This document shows positions 20,309-31,525 of a stretch of DNA of 64,000 nucleotides, one piece after another. The notes beneath the pieces are model-generated. The model saw only the letters and a list, made by a program, of their open reading frames with translations. It had not been told where the DNA came from and did no database searches. Both the position numbers and the translations under genes were made by a program. The DNA is from Taxillus chinensis (lineage: Eukaryota > Streptophyta > Magnoliopsida > Santalales > Loranthaceae): contig CM042090.1 in NCBI GenBank assembly GCA_023512835.1, positions 50,512,996 to 50,576,995 on the forward strand, read 5' to 3'. The stretch's first letter is position 1, and every line of letters starts with the position of its first letter.

Positions 20309-22325
20309 TGTAGGTCCCAAAGTGAGTCTAGGGGGGGGTGAATAGACTTTCGTCGCGTGCGGAAGCTAGACTATTAGATGGTTTTGGATTCCTCTATAGA
20401 TGACTACGATGGAAGTATTTATGGAGGGGATGACAGTAGTATTGAGGATAGCGTAAGTGATGATGAACTATCAGACAAAACTGAAATAAGAGTAAATGCT
20501 CTTTTCTCTTCAGATCTCAGTTGTGAAAGAGAAGGCTTATGATAGATCGAAGTGTGGATAACAGACAACACAAAGATCAAGACTTAATAGAAGTGCTAGA
20601 TCTTTGATGAATAACAAGATTCGTGAATAAACGAATGGATTGCTCTTGTTCTCAATTCAACACGGCGCACAACACTTGTCTCAGTTCTCTCTTTGTTTTT
20701 TTCTCTCGTGTTGGAACACTCTTCTTAGTTCTGAAAGAGATTCTTTTTCCCTAAGTTCGTCAGAACCAATATCTTGTGTTGTGTGTGTTTCCTTCTTTTT
20801 AGAGAGAGATTAAACTCTTGATTTTGTCGTTAAGTGCGTGAAAGATATATTTTTAAGATTAAAGTGCTCGTGCGCCATTATGTCCATCCCGACAGACTGA
20901 CTTCCCGCCACTGAAAATGCAAAATGTCAGGGGATGGGTTGATCTGCTTTGATTTAAAGATCAGATGCCCATACTGCGTATTTGGCATGCAGTTGATCTT
21001 GGCCGTTCATCCGAGGATGGTAGTTGGCAGCAATTAATGCGTCATTAATGCGCTCAACTGCTCGGGACAGCGCAGACTTGCTGTATAAACCCTAGCTAAC
21101 AATATCGTTAAGTGACTGTGTTTAGGGTTGTAAGTTTGCCTCGGAGGTAGATGCCTCGTAGGTTCGGTGACTCGAAGATTTCAATTAGAGCCCATTGAAA
21201 GTGGCGAAAGTTTGCTTCAGGCTTTACAGTGTTTCTGCGAGTCTACGACTAATATCTTCGAGTCTCCGAGGCAGGAGCTCAGGTTGGATTAGTCTTTTGT
21301 GTCACTCTATTAACTGAAATCTACGACTCTGCGAGTCTACGACTCTGCGAGTCTACGACTCTACGAGTCTGCGACTCTTCGAATGGCGCTTAGTGTGACT
21401 TCTTCGAGTTCAGCTAATCTACCTGTTATTGTAGCTACGAGTCTATGACTCTAGTTCTACTGGTCTACGACCTTCAGGTCTCTCAGTTTACTATATTTGA
21501 CTAAATGGTCTGAAGATCTTCGACTCTACGAGTCTTCAACTTCGCTTTTCTTCCTTAGTCTTTCACAGAGGCTCATAAACTGAGTTCCTGTATAGCTATG
21601 ACCCTTTAGCTACAACTCTCCGCCATCGATCTCCGAGTCTGGAAGTATGGCAATTTCTCTATAGTGACCGTGTCCCTTGAGTCTACGAGTCTACGACTCT
21701 ACGACCCTTGAGTTACAGTTTCATTTGTTTGCCAGTCTTTATAGCATCGACTCTTCGACCTTCAACCTACGAGTCTACGAGTCCAGTTGCTTAACCGTGT
21801 TCGACGGCTTCGACTCTACGACTTTCAATCTACGAGTCTACGAGTCTGGTTTTCTTTACACTATTCGAAGGCTTCGACTCTGCGACTTTCGTTCTACGAG
21901 TTTACGAGTCCTATTTTCTTAACAGTGTCAGAAGGTTTTGACCCTACAACTCTACGAATCTTCGAGTTTAGTGATAATTCAAGTTCTGTTAATTGACTTA
22001 AGTATTTATGGGGACTCTACGAGTCTACGAGTCATTTAGCTTTGGTTACTATTCTTAACACTTCTTCGACTCTACGAGTCTCCGAGCTTATTGATACTTA
22101 CAGTAACACTCTCTTTTCTGTACTGTGACTCTACGACTTTCGACCCTGGATCTACGAGTCACAATGTTCTCCTTTGTCGCCTTGAGTCTCCAGACTCTAT
22201 GAGTCTACGAGTCTCTTGCCAATACGTCCTATGACAGTTTCACTTCTACGAATTTCGACTCTTCGACCCTACGACCTTCGGTTCTTCGAGTCTCCAGACT
22301 TAGATTATATTTTGGCAGCTTCATC
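20309..22325 (-). repeat. 3' LTR of copia-M (bulk), split by copia-P
   Basis: Reverse complement of the copia-P LTR, starting on the plus strand with TGTAGGTCCCAAAGTG. It lacks the first 19 bases of the LTR, which are found at 48747-48765 on the other side of copia-P. TCATC at 22321-22325 and 48742-48746 is the target duplication of P. With the P 5' LTR it forms a roughly 2-kb-arm inverted repeat with no spacer. Confidence 0.93.
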
Positions 22326-24290
22326 TGTTGGAAATATAGGATTTGATGAAGCTGCCACAAATAGTCTAAGTCCGGAGACTCGAAGAACCGACGGTCGTAG
22401 GGTCGGAGAGACGAAGTTCGTAGAAGTGAAACTGTCACAGGACGTATTGGCAAGAGACTCGTAGACTCGTAGAGTCTGGAGACTCAAGGCGAAATAGTGA
22501 TGAACAAGCGACTCGTAGATCCAGGGTCGAAGGTCGTAGAGTCATGATACGAAAAAGAAAGTGTTACTGTAAGCGTCAATGAAGTTCGGAGACTCGTAGA
22601 GTCGAAGCAGTGTTAAGAACAGTAACCAACGCTAAATGACTCGTAGACTCATAGAGTCCCCCCCAAACACTTCAACTAATAGATTTTTCAATTGCCACTT
22701 AACTCGAAGACTCGTAGAGTCGTAGGGTTGAAACCTTCGAACACTGTTAAGAAAACAGGACTCGCAGACTCGTAGATCGGAAGTCATAAAGTCAAAGCCG
22801 TTGAACACGGTTTAGAAAACTGGACACGTAGACTCGTAGGTTGAAGGTCGAAGAATCGACGCTGTAAAGACTGGCAAACAAATGAAACTATAACTCAAGA
22901 GTCGTAGAGTCGTAGACTCGTAGACTCAAGGGACACAGTCACTATAGAGAAATTGCCATAGTTCCAGACTCGGAGATCGATGGCGGAGAGTTGGAGCTAA
23001 AGGGTCGTAGTTATAAAGGAACTCAGTTTATGAACCTCTGTGAAAGACTAAGGAAGAAAAGCGAAGTTGAAGATTTGTAGAGTCGAAGATTTTCAGACCA
23101 CCTAGTCAAATATAGTAAACTGAGACACCCGAAGGTCGTAGACCCGTAGAGCTAGAGTCGTAGACTCGTAGCTCCAAGAACAGGTAGATCAGCTATACTC
23201 GATGAAGTCACTCTAAGCGCTATTCGAAGAGTCGCAGACTCGTAGAGTCGTAGACTTTAGTTAACAGAGTGACACCAAAAAGGCTAATCCAACTTAACCT
23301 CCGGCCTCGAAAACTCCAGCCTCGAAGACTCGAAGATGTGAGTCGTAGACTCACAGAAACACCATAAAGCCTGAAGCCAGACTTCGCAACTTTCTACAGG
23401 TGCTAGCTGAAATCTTAGAGTCTTCGAACCTACGAGGCATCCACCTCCGAGGCAAACTTATAACCCTAAACACAGCCACTTAGCGATATTGTCGGCTAGG
23501 GTTTGTACAGTAAGCCTGCGCCGTCCCGAGCAGTTGAGCGCATTTAATGATGCATTAATTGCTGCCAACTACCATCCACGGATGAATGGACAAGATCGAC
23601 TGCATGCCAAAAATGCAGTATGGGGCATCTGATCTGTAAATCAGAGCAGATCAACCCATCCCTTGACATTCCGCATTTTCAGTGGCGGGAAGTCAGTCTG
23701 TCGGGATGGACATCATGGCGCACGAGCACTGTAATTTTAAAGATATATCTTTCACGCACTTAACGACAAAATAGTGAGTTTAATCTCTCTCTCAAAAGAA
23801 GGAAACACACAGTACACAAGAAAATGGCTCTGACACACTTGATATAAACAATCCTTTACAGAACCAAAAAAAAAAAAAGAGAGTTCCAATAACGAGAGAG
23901 AAGGACTCTGAGAGAAAGAAAGGAGAAGTGTTGTGCGCCGTGTTGAACCAAGAACAAGAGTAATCCATCTGATTATTCAAGAACCTCTTGTTCACTAAAG
24001 ATCTAGCACTTCCATTAAGTCTAATGTCTGTGTTGTTTTCCACACGCCGATCTATTATAAACTATCACTTTCATAACTGAGATCTGTTGAGAAAAGAGCA
24101 TTTACTCTTATCTCAGTTTGTCTGATGGTTCATCATCACTCACGCTATCGCTCACAATACTACTGTCGTCTTCTCCATAAATACTTCCATCATAGTTATC
24201 TGCAGAGGAATCCAAAACCAGCCAACAGTCTAGCTTTCGCACGCAACGAAAGTCTATTCACCCCCCTCTAGACTCACTTTGGGACCTACA
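22326..24290 (+). repeat. 5' LTR of copia-P
   Basis: 1965 bp, TGTTGGAAATATAGG...GGGACCTACA. Much of the first 1.1 kb is a field of short GACTCGTAGAGTC-type palindromic modules with partial variants (CGTAGACTCG, GAGTCGTAG). The sequence just before the PBS (ACTTTGGGACCTACA) matches the 3' LTR. No clear TATA box is recognised. Confidence 0.93.
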
Positions 24291-24292
24291 AT

Positions 24293-24304
24293 TGGTATCA
24301 GAGC
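24293..24304 (+). promoter_or_regulatory. Primer-binding site of copia-P (tRNA-iMet)
   Basis: TGGTATCAGAGC two bases after the LTR; same primer as copia-1. Confidence 0.92.
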
Positions 24305-24341
24305 AGACTCTACTACTCTGTAGAGATCCCTACTAGCTGAC

Positions 24342-26059
24342 ATGGATTCCAGCAGTGCAGCTCCAGCTCCCGAGCAAGCTCTAGTTCCTGTAGAGGAAGT
24401 TGAAGCAAGTCGTGTTCCAGAGGAAGGAGCGACGGGAGACCAGGAGCAGGAAGAACCGAGCACCAGCAGTAGCAAGAAAGAACAAGAAGACTTCTATGTT
24501 GTTCTACGTGGCTCATCCTCCCAAGTACCTATGTGCACACCTGCGCGTTTTTCAAAATGGAAAGCAAGGATGAGAGCTCACCTAGACATGCTCGACACTT
24601 ATCTCTGGGAAACAATAAAGAATAGACCTTTCACACCAAAGAGTATGCAAAGAGGTCGACTAATGACGAAAGATCCAGATAGTTGGTCTAAGGTGGAGCA
24701 GAGGAAAGTAAAGCTCGGCTTCAAGGCAAAGGCCATACTTTTCTCTGCACTCGATGATGACATGTTCACAGATGTGCAAGATCTTGAGACTGCTAAAGAG
24801 GTATGGGACAAGCTCTGTCTCATATTCGAAGGAGATGAGCAAATACAGGACAATAAGATCTCCATGCTCAAACAAGAGTATGAAGCCTTCAGATGTGAAC
24901 CGAAGGAGTCATTGGACAGTATCTACAAACAGTTCACAGGTCTGATTCAACGGATGAAGACGTATAACGTTGAGATCTCTCAAAAGGACAAAAATGACAA
25001 ATTTTTGAGATCTTTACTCTTGAGATTGCCGATAAAGACATCAGCCATCCGTCAGCTGAAGGAATGGAAGACTTGTGCCTTGGAAGCACTATATGGGGAC
25101 CTCAAGACGTTTGAGATGAAAAAAGAAGAGCTTGAGGCATTTTAGAATCCTTCCAAGAAAAAGGAGAAGTCTATTGCTTTTAAGACTGCTACTGAACCAC
25201 GGGAACCATCTTCAGAAGAGGAAGAAGATGAAGCTGATGAACTTGGTTCAAATAGTGCCTCAGATGAAGAAGTGGCATTTCTGATCAAGAAACTGCTGAA
25301 GAGAAGGGGGAACTACAGAAGGAAAGCAAGGCAGTCTCCCTCATCTTTCTCTAAGGGAAAAGATAAGGACAAGTTGCAATGCTATCACTGCAACAAGCCC
25401 GGCCATTTCGCCGCTTAACCGTTATAAGTCAAGAGGGAGAAAAGGGAGGCAGCGGAGCAGAAGAAGAAGACCAAAGGCTCCTCAAGTAGAAAGGATGACA
25501 AGAGGAAGAAGGCTCTTGTCACTAACAAGTTTAACAGGGAACCGAGGAGGAAGAAGAATCGTCAGATGAGGAGAAGAAGGAAAAAGGTCTCATCTGCTTC
25601 ATGGCTGACCATTCACCTCCCCTCAAGGTAAGAACTTATGAACAGCTCTATATTGAATATGAAGATACCTATAGAGCTCTTAAAGAAATGGAGGAACAAT
25701 TTCTTCCTATGAAAGCTGACAAAGAAAGATACTATTCTAAACTGGAAGGGCTTTCATGTGAATATAGAGACTCTATAGATGATTATGAAAGAACAGAGAG
25801 AAGATTAAGAGCTGAAGTGAGTGAGATGAGAAGCACACACGATGATCTTTTGGACAAAGTTGGTCAACTAAAGATGGCTAATAAAGACATCAATAGGCTT
25901 GAAAAGGAACTAGCTGAAACCAAAGCAGAACTGAAAAAGGAAAGACTAATCAGTCAAAAGTGGCAAAACTCTGCTGAGATTGCTGCCCACTTTAGGACTA
26001 CACCAGATGTTAAAGGTCTAGCCTTAGGTCTAGGTTTCTCTGAAGACAAAATAGCCAAG
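24342..26059 (+). pseudogene. copia-P gag, first segment
   Basis: The start MDSSSAAPAPEQ lies 38 bases after the PBS. Acidic Glu-rich N-terminus, then copia gag core (ARFSKWKARMRAHLDML, FSALDDDMFTDVQDL, KEVWDKL, LDSIYKQFTGLIQRMK, KNDKFLRSL). A TAG at 25143 is followed by the same frame with Glu/Ser blocks and a knuckle CYHCNKPGHFAA (25380) whose last Cys is lost to a stop. After a frameshift near 25540 a strongly coiled-coil region follows (25601-26059: YRALKEMEEQFLPMKADKER, LEKELAETKAELKKERL). Sirevirus gag typically has such a coil. The reading ends at IAK where solo LTR X is inserted, and continues at 28349. Confidence 0.9.
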
Positions 26060-26401
26060 TGTAAGGACCTGTATTTGAGGGGTTCTTGGAGTTAGCCTTG
26101 AGTAAGAGGCCTTGTTTTAGAAAATGAGCATTAGCACAGTGATGTGCTCGTCAAATGGAGAATTTTGACTATGCTTGGGCTCGATTCGGAGTTCGAGGCC
26201 CTGAGGGGTATTTTGGGAATTTCACATAAATTAAAATATCCCAAATTAATATATTTGAGAGTTTAATTTAAAATATGATTTGGGCTTAATTGTTGGGCTG
26301 TAGAGCTTAATGAAGTGGATTAGAAAACCTTGGCCTTTGGGCTTATAGATGCTGGGCTTTAAAATTAATCAAAACTACGTCGTTTTGATTATGAGGGAAA
26401 A

Positions 26402-26410
26402 TATATAAAG
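26402..26410 (+). promoter_or_regulatory. TATA box of solo LTR X
   Basis: TATATAAAG 12 bases after the ATCAAAAC palindrome; CCCTAGCAG and a GAGAGA tract follow. Confidence 0.65.
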
Positions 26411-27023
26411 GAAAAAGGGTTCAAACTTTGGGGATCTCATTCCAAAACCCTAGCAGCCGTCACCCCTTGAGAGAGAGAGAAAGAGAGACACGGCTAGAGA
26501 GGGAGACTGCCGGAAAGAGGGAGACGGCCTGAGACGGCGAGGACGATCCAAGGCCGGCGATCCAAGGATTCCTGCAGTGGACGAGAGCCCAGAGACGTGA
26601 TTGCTAGAATACAACGACCAGTTGTATTCTCTGATTTTGAGGTAGGGAATTCGTGTTCATATTCATGCCTTCTGAAAATTTTGGGTTTATACCCTTTTGT
26701 TGCGATTACTGAGTTTGCTGGGTACGGATCTGCTATGGTCCTATTCATGTTGATGTTGAGTTTATGCCCCCACATAAACTAATATGATGATTTATTGTGA
26801 GGTTTCTAGTATATCTGGATAGTTAAAAGTGAATAAAATAATCTGGGATGGTCTGGATGGGTAGGTTGATATGAGGGACATAGCTGGAGTTGAAACCAGG
26901 CTATGTACCCTAACTTTCGAGTCTAATAACTCACAATCTAAACATAATTTGAGAGAGGTCCTTTAGAGAAAAGTGATTAAAACAATAAAACAAAGGTCTC
27001 TGTGAAAAATATGGTTGCACACC

Positions 27024-27256
27024 ATATTGCACGTGAAAAGCCCATTTCACGTGCAAGCCCATTTGGTTTGAAATTTTACCCCAGGCTTCCCTGAAAGGTG
27101 CAGAAAGCAGGGAGCCAAAAACCCTTGTGCACGTGAAAAACCCATTTCACGTGCAAGCCCAATTGGTTTGAAATTTTACCCCAATGTTCCGGGAGTTGTG
27201 TAGAGGGCAGGGAGCCAAACATCCTCTTGCACGTCATATGACCCATATGACGTGCA
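27024..27256. repeat. Three CACGTG / ACGTCATATG inverted-repeat modules in X
   Basis: TGCACGTGAAAAGCCCATTT followed by CACGTGCA (27024), a near copy (27126), and TGCACGTCATATGACCC followed by ATATGACGTGCA (27230). Each is an imperfect hairpin of about 30 bases. Similar modules occur at 15399, 15508, 31170, 38160, 52413, 52728 and 52827. Confidence 0.85.
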
Positions 27257-27596
27257 CCCCCTTATTTTGCCTCCACTGGCTTCCCCATTTAGCCAGAAGG
27301 TTCTTGAGTGGAAAATAATGTAATTGGCATGAAGTACCGGAGTTAATTTACCTAAAAACTTACTAGAACAGTTAATGAACACTGATATAGGAAAAGAAAC
27401 TTTATACTGTGAATGTTACTGAGATTGTGGTTGCACTACATGAACTGAGTGCATTGTAAATCATATTAATACGTGTTGAGTTGTATTATGCCTGTTGAGC
27501 ATCTTGTATTGAAATAAATTGTGCCTGCTGGGCACCTTGTGCTAAGTTATGTGATTGCATTTCACTGAGTTTTGTTTGAGTGCTAAATGTTGTATG

Positions 27597-27760
27597 CTAC
27601 GGGACAGCTGTTGAGCTGGAGCCTTTGATCCACGGGATAGCTGCCAAGCTGGAACCCTTTTAGTTACGGGACAGTCATTGGACTGGAGCCTTAGATACGG
27701 GACAGTCACTAGACTGGAGCCTTGAGTATGGGACTGTTATATCACTGGAACCTCTCGCTC
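27597..27760 (+). repeat. Minisatellite of solo LTR X
   Basis: About five degenerate units containing CGGGACAGYN and GACTGGAGCC. It occupies the same place (between donor-like and acceptor-like sites) as the unrelated minisatellites of the other gypsy LTRs. Confidence 0.75.
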
Positions 27761-28348
27761 TAAATATGGGATGTGTTTGATGGTTTTTGTGTGTGGTTTC
27801 AACTAGTTCACTACACTAGCACAAACATCCACTAAACATGCATTCCAGTAGTGTAGGATGGGCCCGGGGAGACTTGATCCCTACTGAGCTGTGGTTTGCT
27901 CACCCCTCCTTTGAATTGTTCACTTTGCAGGGTCTAGCCGGCGATAGGTGACAGAGCTGAGGTGATTGGCCATAGAGGCTATGGGACCCTCCTTATTTGA
28001 TTGTTAATGTATCTATGGCTTTCTGTTTTGGTTTGAGCTATTTTGTAAACTGAATTTGGTATTGTGGGTTTATTGGGAGCTTTTCCCCATTTGAGTTGTA
28101 ATGGACTTGAGTCCTCTTTGAAGTGAAGTAAACTGTGATATGTTATTTTGACTGGATGATGATTGTGTGTATGGTTTGAAATTAGGGGCATGTCCTTTGA
28201 CATGTTAGCCCGGATGTGTAGTATTGGGACAGCACCCGTTGTATAAGTCCAGCCTAGGTGCTTGCACCAACCCCTTGACCCTTCGGGTGCGGGCATGGGC
28301 AGTCACTAACCGTTTCCAGGTGTAAGGAAATTGGGGCGTGACACCAAG

Positions 28349-29149
28349 GCCCAGACCTACCCTGTTCAGGCCAAGTGTCTTGCTGGCTTTGTTCCTGCTG
28401 GCAGTGTGCTCGTTGATTGTGGAAAGGAGGTAGCAATGGCTGTTACTAGTTCACCGAAGCGCAACAACACCGAATTCAAAGACATGGGTACCATTGCATC
28501 TAAGGACAGTGATGCAGTAGTTGCAATGAAAGAACTAAAAGCTGAACCTTCAGTCAACCTGTCCTCTACATCCCAATGCAAGGGTAAGGGTGTAGTTATC
28601 TTAGAGACAAAACCAAGTAGAAACACGACTACTTTTGAGACTGGTTCATCCAGCAAGGCTGCTGCATTCCAACCTAAGTTTGTCTCTAATGGAAGAGTTA
28701 AGAACGGTCTAGGATTTGTGAGACAACCTAGGAAACCTCTTAACACTTCAGAAAAACCCTTGAAACAGGATGTTCAACCGAAATCTAACACATGCCCCAT
28801 CTGCTGTGAAGTTGGACATCTCTCCTATCAGTGCAGATTCTACTCTGAGTATCTTACGAAGGAGATTGCCACTGAAATCAGGGTAAATCTTAAACAGCTT
28901 AATTTCACTAACAATCTGCAATGCCATAGCAACTCTGATAGGAAGAAACATACCAGGCACACACAGGCTATTCCTTCAAAAGACTTAAAAATCAAACCTG
29001 TGAAGAAAACTGTCAAACCTGTGCCTAAAGCTGCCAAAGATAACAATAAGGAAGGAAAACGTGCTAAAGATCTAAAGGCTAATCCTGCTAATAACTCTAA
29101 TGAAGGATCACCAAGATTAGCATGGAAAGTTAAATCTGCCCCTTCTTAT
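28349..29149 (+). pseudogene. copia-P gag C-terminal segment with second zinc knuckle
   Basis: Continues gag after X: AQTYPVQAKCLAGFVPAG, a basic/Ser region, then a second CCHC knuckle CPICCEVGHLSYQC (28793-28834), then a Lys-rich tail ending at TAG 29150. The upstream Met in this frame is in LTR X and is not the real start. Two knuckles separated by a coiled coil are also seen in copia-1, so this layout is a lineage feature. Likely role: RNA packaging or chaperone. Confidence 0.85.
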
Positions 29150-29486
29150 TAGAAACTTAAATTGCCACCTGCAGCTTTCACTTACCCAAAGCCCAATCTT
29201 AATTGGGCCCCCAAGATTTAGTTGCTCTATGTGCAGGAATAGGTACCTGAAGCTGAAAGTAGCTACCGGAAACAAAAGATCAATTCCAGCCAGTGGTATC
29301 TTGACAGTGCCTGCTCTGTGCACATGACAGATGATGCCTCTTTATTGAGTGAGGTAAGGGAGGTTGCAGCTTCATCTGTCACTTTCGGGGACAATAAAAA
29401 GGGTAAGATTATTGGTAAGGGTACTCTCTCCAATGGTTTTGTGTCCATTCAGAATGTATCTGTTGTCCAAGGTCTTAAACATAACC
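29150..29486 (+). pseudogene. copia-P protease and start of GAG-pre-integrase
   Basis: After several stops the frame from about 29270 reads QWYLDSACSVHMTDD (active-site Asp codon at 29303-29305; D-S-A in place of the common D-S-G) and continues with VTFGDNKKGKIIGKGTLS to VVQGLKHN, where gypsy-2 is inserted. It resumes at 38497 as [14 protein letters not shown]. The protease would process the polyprotein. Confidence 0.88.
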
Positions 29487-29533
29487 TGTCACGCCCCGGA
29501 TTTCCAACCCGAGGAAACCGGTACGTGACTCCC

Positions 29534-29563
29534 CCCCGTTCACCCACATGGAGGGCAACGGGG
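29534..29563 (-). other. Terminal hairpin of gypsy-2 3' LTR
   Basis: Minus-strand arms CCCCGTTGCCC and GGGTGAACGGGG. At the position where the solo LTR has T-A and gypsy-B has A-T, this copy has G-C: compensatory change. Confidence 0.7.
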
Positions 29564-29800
29564 TTGGATTACTGGATGCCACAAGCAAGTCTAACAATTT
29601 CAATAAATCAAACAAGTCACATCTTTATTTAATTCCAAATATTAAAGGTTCACAAAACAACCATGTTCCTTACTACAATTCAATCCCTCGGTACATTTCC
29701 CTCCCTGGGGTTACATAAATCATAAAATTACATTTCAGAAGAGAACAATATAATGAAGATGGTCTTCCACCTTGGGGTCCCACCTAACGCCTATAGGTTC

Positions 29801-30670
29801 CTGTAAAGAAAACATGGTAGGAGGGGTGAGCAACCACAGCTCAGTAGGGATCATGTCTCCCCAACCCATCCCATGCACCTAATATCTACATGCCTTGTGT
29901 ACAAGTGCTGTGTCGTGATACAATTATTCCACCAGATATAGTTACAGCTATCACAACGAAACACAATCATACATGGGCTGGTACATAAACACTCCCGGGC
30001 TTCCACAACCACCGGGTTTCAAGAACAGTCCCGGGCTTCCACGACCACCGGATTCCACAAAACAGTCCCGGGCTTCCACGACCACCGGGTTCCACAAAAC
30101 AGTCCCGGGCTTCCACAACCACCGGGTTCCACAAAACAGTCCCGGGCTTCCACAACCACCGGGTTCCACAAAACAGTCCCGGGCTTCCACAACCACCGGG
30201 TTCTACAAAACAGTCCCGGGCTTCCACGACCACCGGGTGTACAAGCAAACACGCAAGACACATGGCCATACAGGCATAACATCAAACACTTAGTATGCTT
30301 AGTCACACAGGAATAACATCGAACACTTAGCATGCATATATCCACAAGCTTATAAACCCGGCCACACAGACATAATCTAACACACTTGACGTGCGTGGCC
30401 TCACAGGCATTACCTCAAACACATAACATGCACGGCCTCACAGGCATTACCTCAAACACATAACATGCACGGCCTCACAGGCATAATTTCAAACACTTGG
30501 CAGGCATATATACATATATCCAAACAACACGCCATTGAAGGCCAACATTCATATAGGAGGTCACACCTATATGAATTTACATATAAATAATATATATCAA
30601 TAGAAACTCGAGAAACCCTCTACACAGGGGCCTAACCCCAGGAACGCACCAGGTGAGACAGAACCCCTAC
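29801..30670 (-). other. Candidate LTR-contained intron, gypsy-2 3' LTR
   Basis: Minus-strand donor CAAG|GTAGGGGTTCTG (30670) and acceptor TTTTCTTTACAG|GAACC (29801). The corresponding interval in the 5' LTR is 36584-37663, longer because of extra minisatellite units. Confidence 0.42.
29991..30240. repeat. 37-bp minisatellite, gypsy-2 3' LTR (about 7 units)
   Basis: Unit begins CCCGGGCTTCCACAACCACC and ends CCACAAAACAGT. Variants CACGACC and GGATTCC occur. It is open in several frames on both strands, giving false repetitive-protein ORFs. Confidence 0.95.
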
Positions 30671-30772
30671 CTTGAAAACGTCCTCCGGCCTTCTTGCTTC
30701 CACGCTAGATGTTGTCTTCCCCACGCACAACGCTCCGGCAAAGAAGCCAGCAGCTCTCCTTCCTTCCCTCTC

Positions 30773-30808
<36 letters not shown>

Positions 30809-30860
30809 CTCTGCGACGGCCGAAAAGAACCCCAACCCTAGAACAAGGAGTCTCCTCATC

Positions 30861-30869
30861 CTTATATAG
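30861..30869 (-). promoter_or_regulatory. TATA box, gypsy-2 3' LTR
   Basis: Minus-strand TCTATATAAG just downstream of paired ATCAAAAC palindromes; same in the right LTR at 37851-37859. Confidence 0.65.
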
Positions 30870-31501
30870 ACCTCCCATTATCAAAACGACGTAGTTTTGA
30901 TTAAGTGAAACCCAGGATCAAAACGACGTAGTTTTGATTACACAAGCTACAACCTTTCCGCATCCATACACACCAAAATACTCACTATTCCAACCTAGTC
31001 CTTTGGAAAAAGATGATTAGAATAACAAAACTAAGGTAACCATGCAAAAATATGCCTGCACGCCAATTTGAACGCCAATTCCCCAATTGGCGTGCAGCTC
31101 CAAATGCACTCAAACTTTACCCCAAGTCTCCTTGCATCTTGTAGAGGCCTGAGAAGCAAAAATATGCTTGCACGTGAAATGGGTGAATTCACGTGCAGCT
31201 CCAAATGCTCTGAAATTTCTGTGGTAGATAGAGGACCTCATTCTAAGAAACTTTTGTTCTTGCACGCCAATTGTTTGAGGCCATCTACTAGGTCAAAAGT
31301 GAGCTCCAAGATCAGCCAAAACAACCTTAAACCGCCTAGAACGCATAAGATCTTCCTAGGGCATAAATGTACGCTATCGCTTGACACATGCACCTCTCAA
31401 AAGTCCCCTCTTGGGCTCATCTCTTACCTTAAACTTGTGTACTAACATCCAAGGTGTTTGTGGTTAACTCCTTACACACGGGTTACACACGGGTCATTAC
31501 A

Positions 31502-31525
31502 TCCTCTCCCCCTTAAGACTTTTCG
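31502..31525 (-). promoter_or_regulatory. Polypurine tract of gypsy-2
   Basis: Minus-strand AAGGGGGAGAGGA directly abuts the 3' LTR and is preceded by a CGAGGACGAAAAG motif typical of Tekay pol ends. Primes plus-strand DNA. Confidence 0.85.

Larger units (their letters stand above)
26642..27930 (+). other. Candidate LTR-contained intron in X
   Basis: Donor-like GAG|GTAGGGAATTC and acceptor GTTCACTTTGCAG|GGTC with GCTCACC about 28 bases upstream. 1289 bp; it includes the CACGTG hairpins, which lie elsewhere in the other LTRs. Confidence 0.38.
26060..28343 (+). mobile_element. Solo LTR X (gypsy-type) with TSD CCAAG
   Basis: 2284-bp TGTAAGGACCTG...GGGGCGTGACA flanked by CCAAG (26055-26059 and 28344-28348). 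Removing it and one TSD joins the gag frame as IAK|AQTYPVQ. It holds an ATCAAAAC palindrome (26368), TATA box (26402), donor-like AG|GTAGGG (26642), three long CACGTG/ACGTCATATG hairpins (27024-27256), a private GGGACAG...CTGGAGCC minisatellite (27597-27760), CTGAGCTGTGGTTTGCTCACC and acceptor-like TTTGCAG (27930). A different family from the other LTRs but built on the same plan. Confidence 0.92.
29487..31501 (-). repeat. 3' LTR of gypsy-2
   Basis: 2015 bp, plus-strand ends TGTCACGCCCC...GGGTCATTACA. Carries about seven units of the 37-bp minisatellite, a CT tract, two ATCAAAAC palindromes (about 30880 and 30917), minus-strand TATA (30861-30869), donor-like site at 30670 and acceptor-like CAG at 29801. 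Confidence 0.92.

Noticed and set aside
20309..24290. DNA transposon with long terminal inverted repeats
   Set aside because: Each arm is a copia LTR with TG..CA ends; the P arm is followed by a PBS, and TSD logic shows one LTR inserted in another.
24291..24304. tRNA gene fragment
   Set aside because: Only the 12-base complement to the tRNA-iMet 3' end; it is a retrotransposon PBS.
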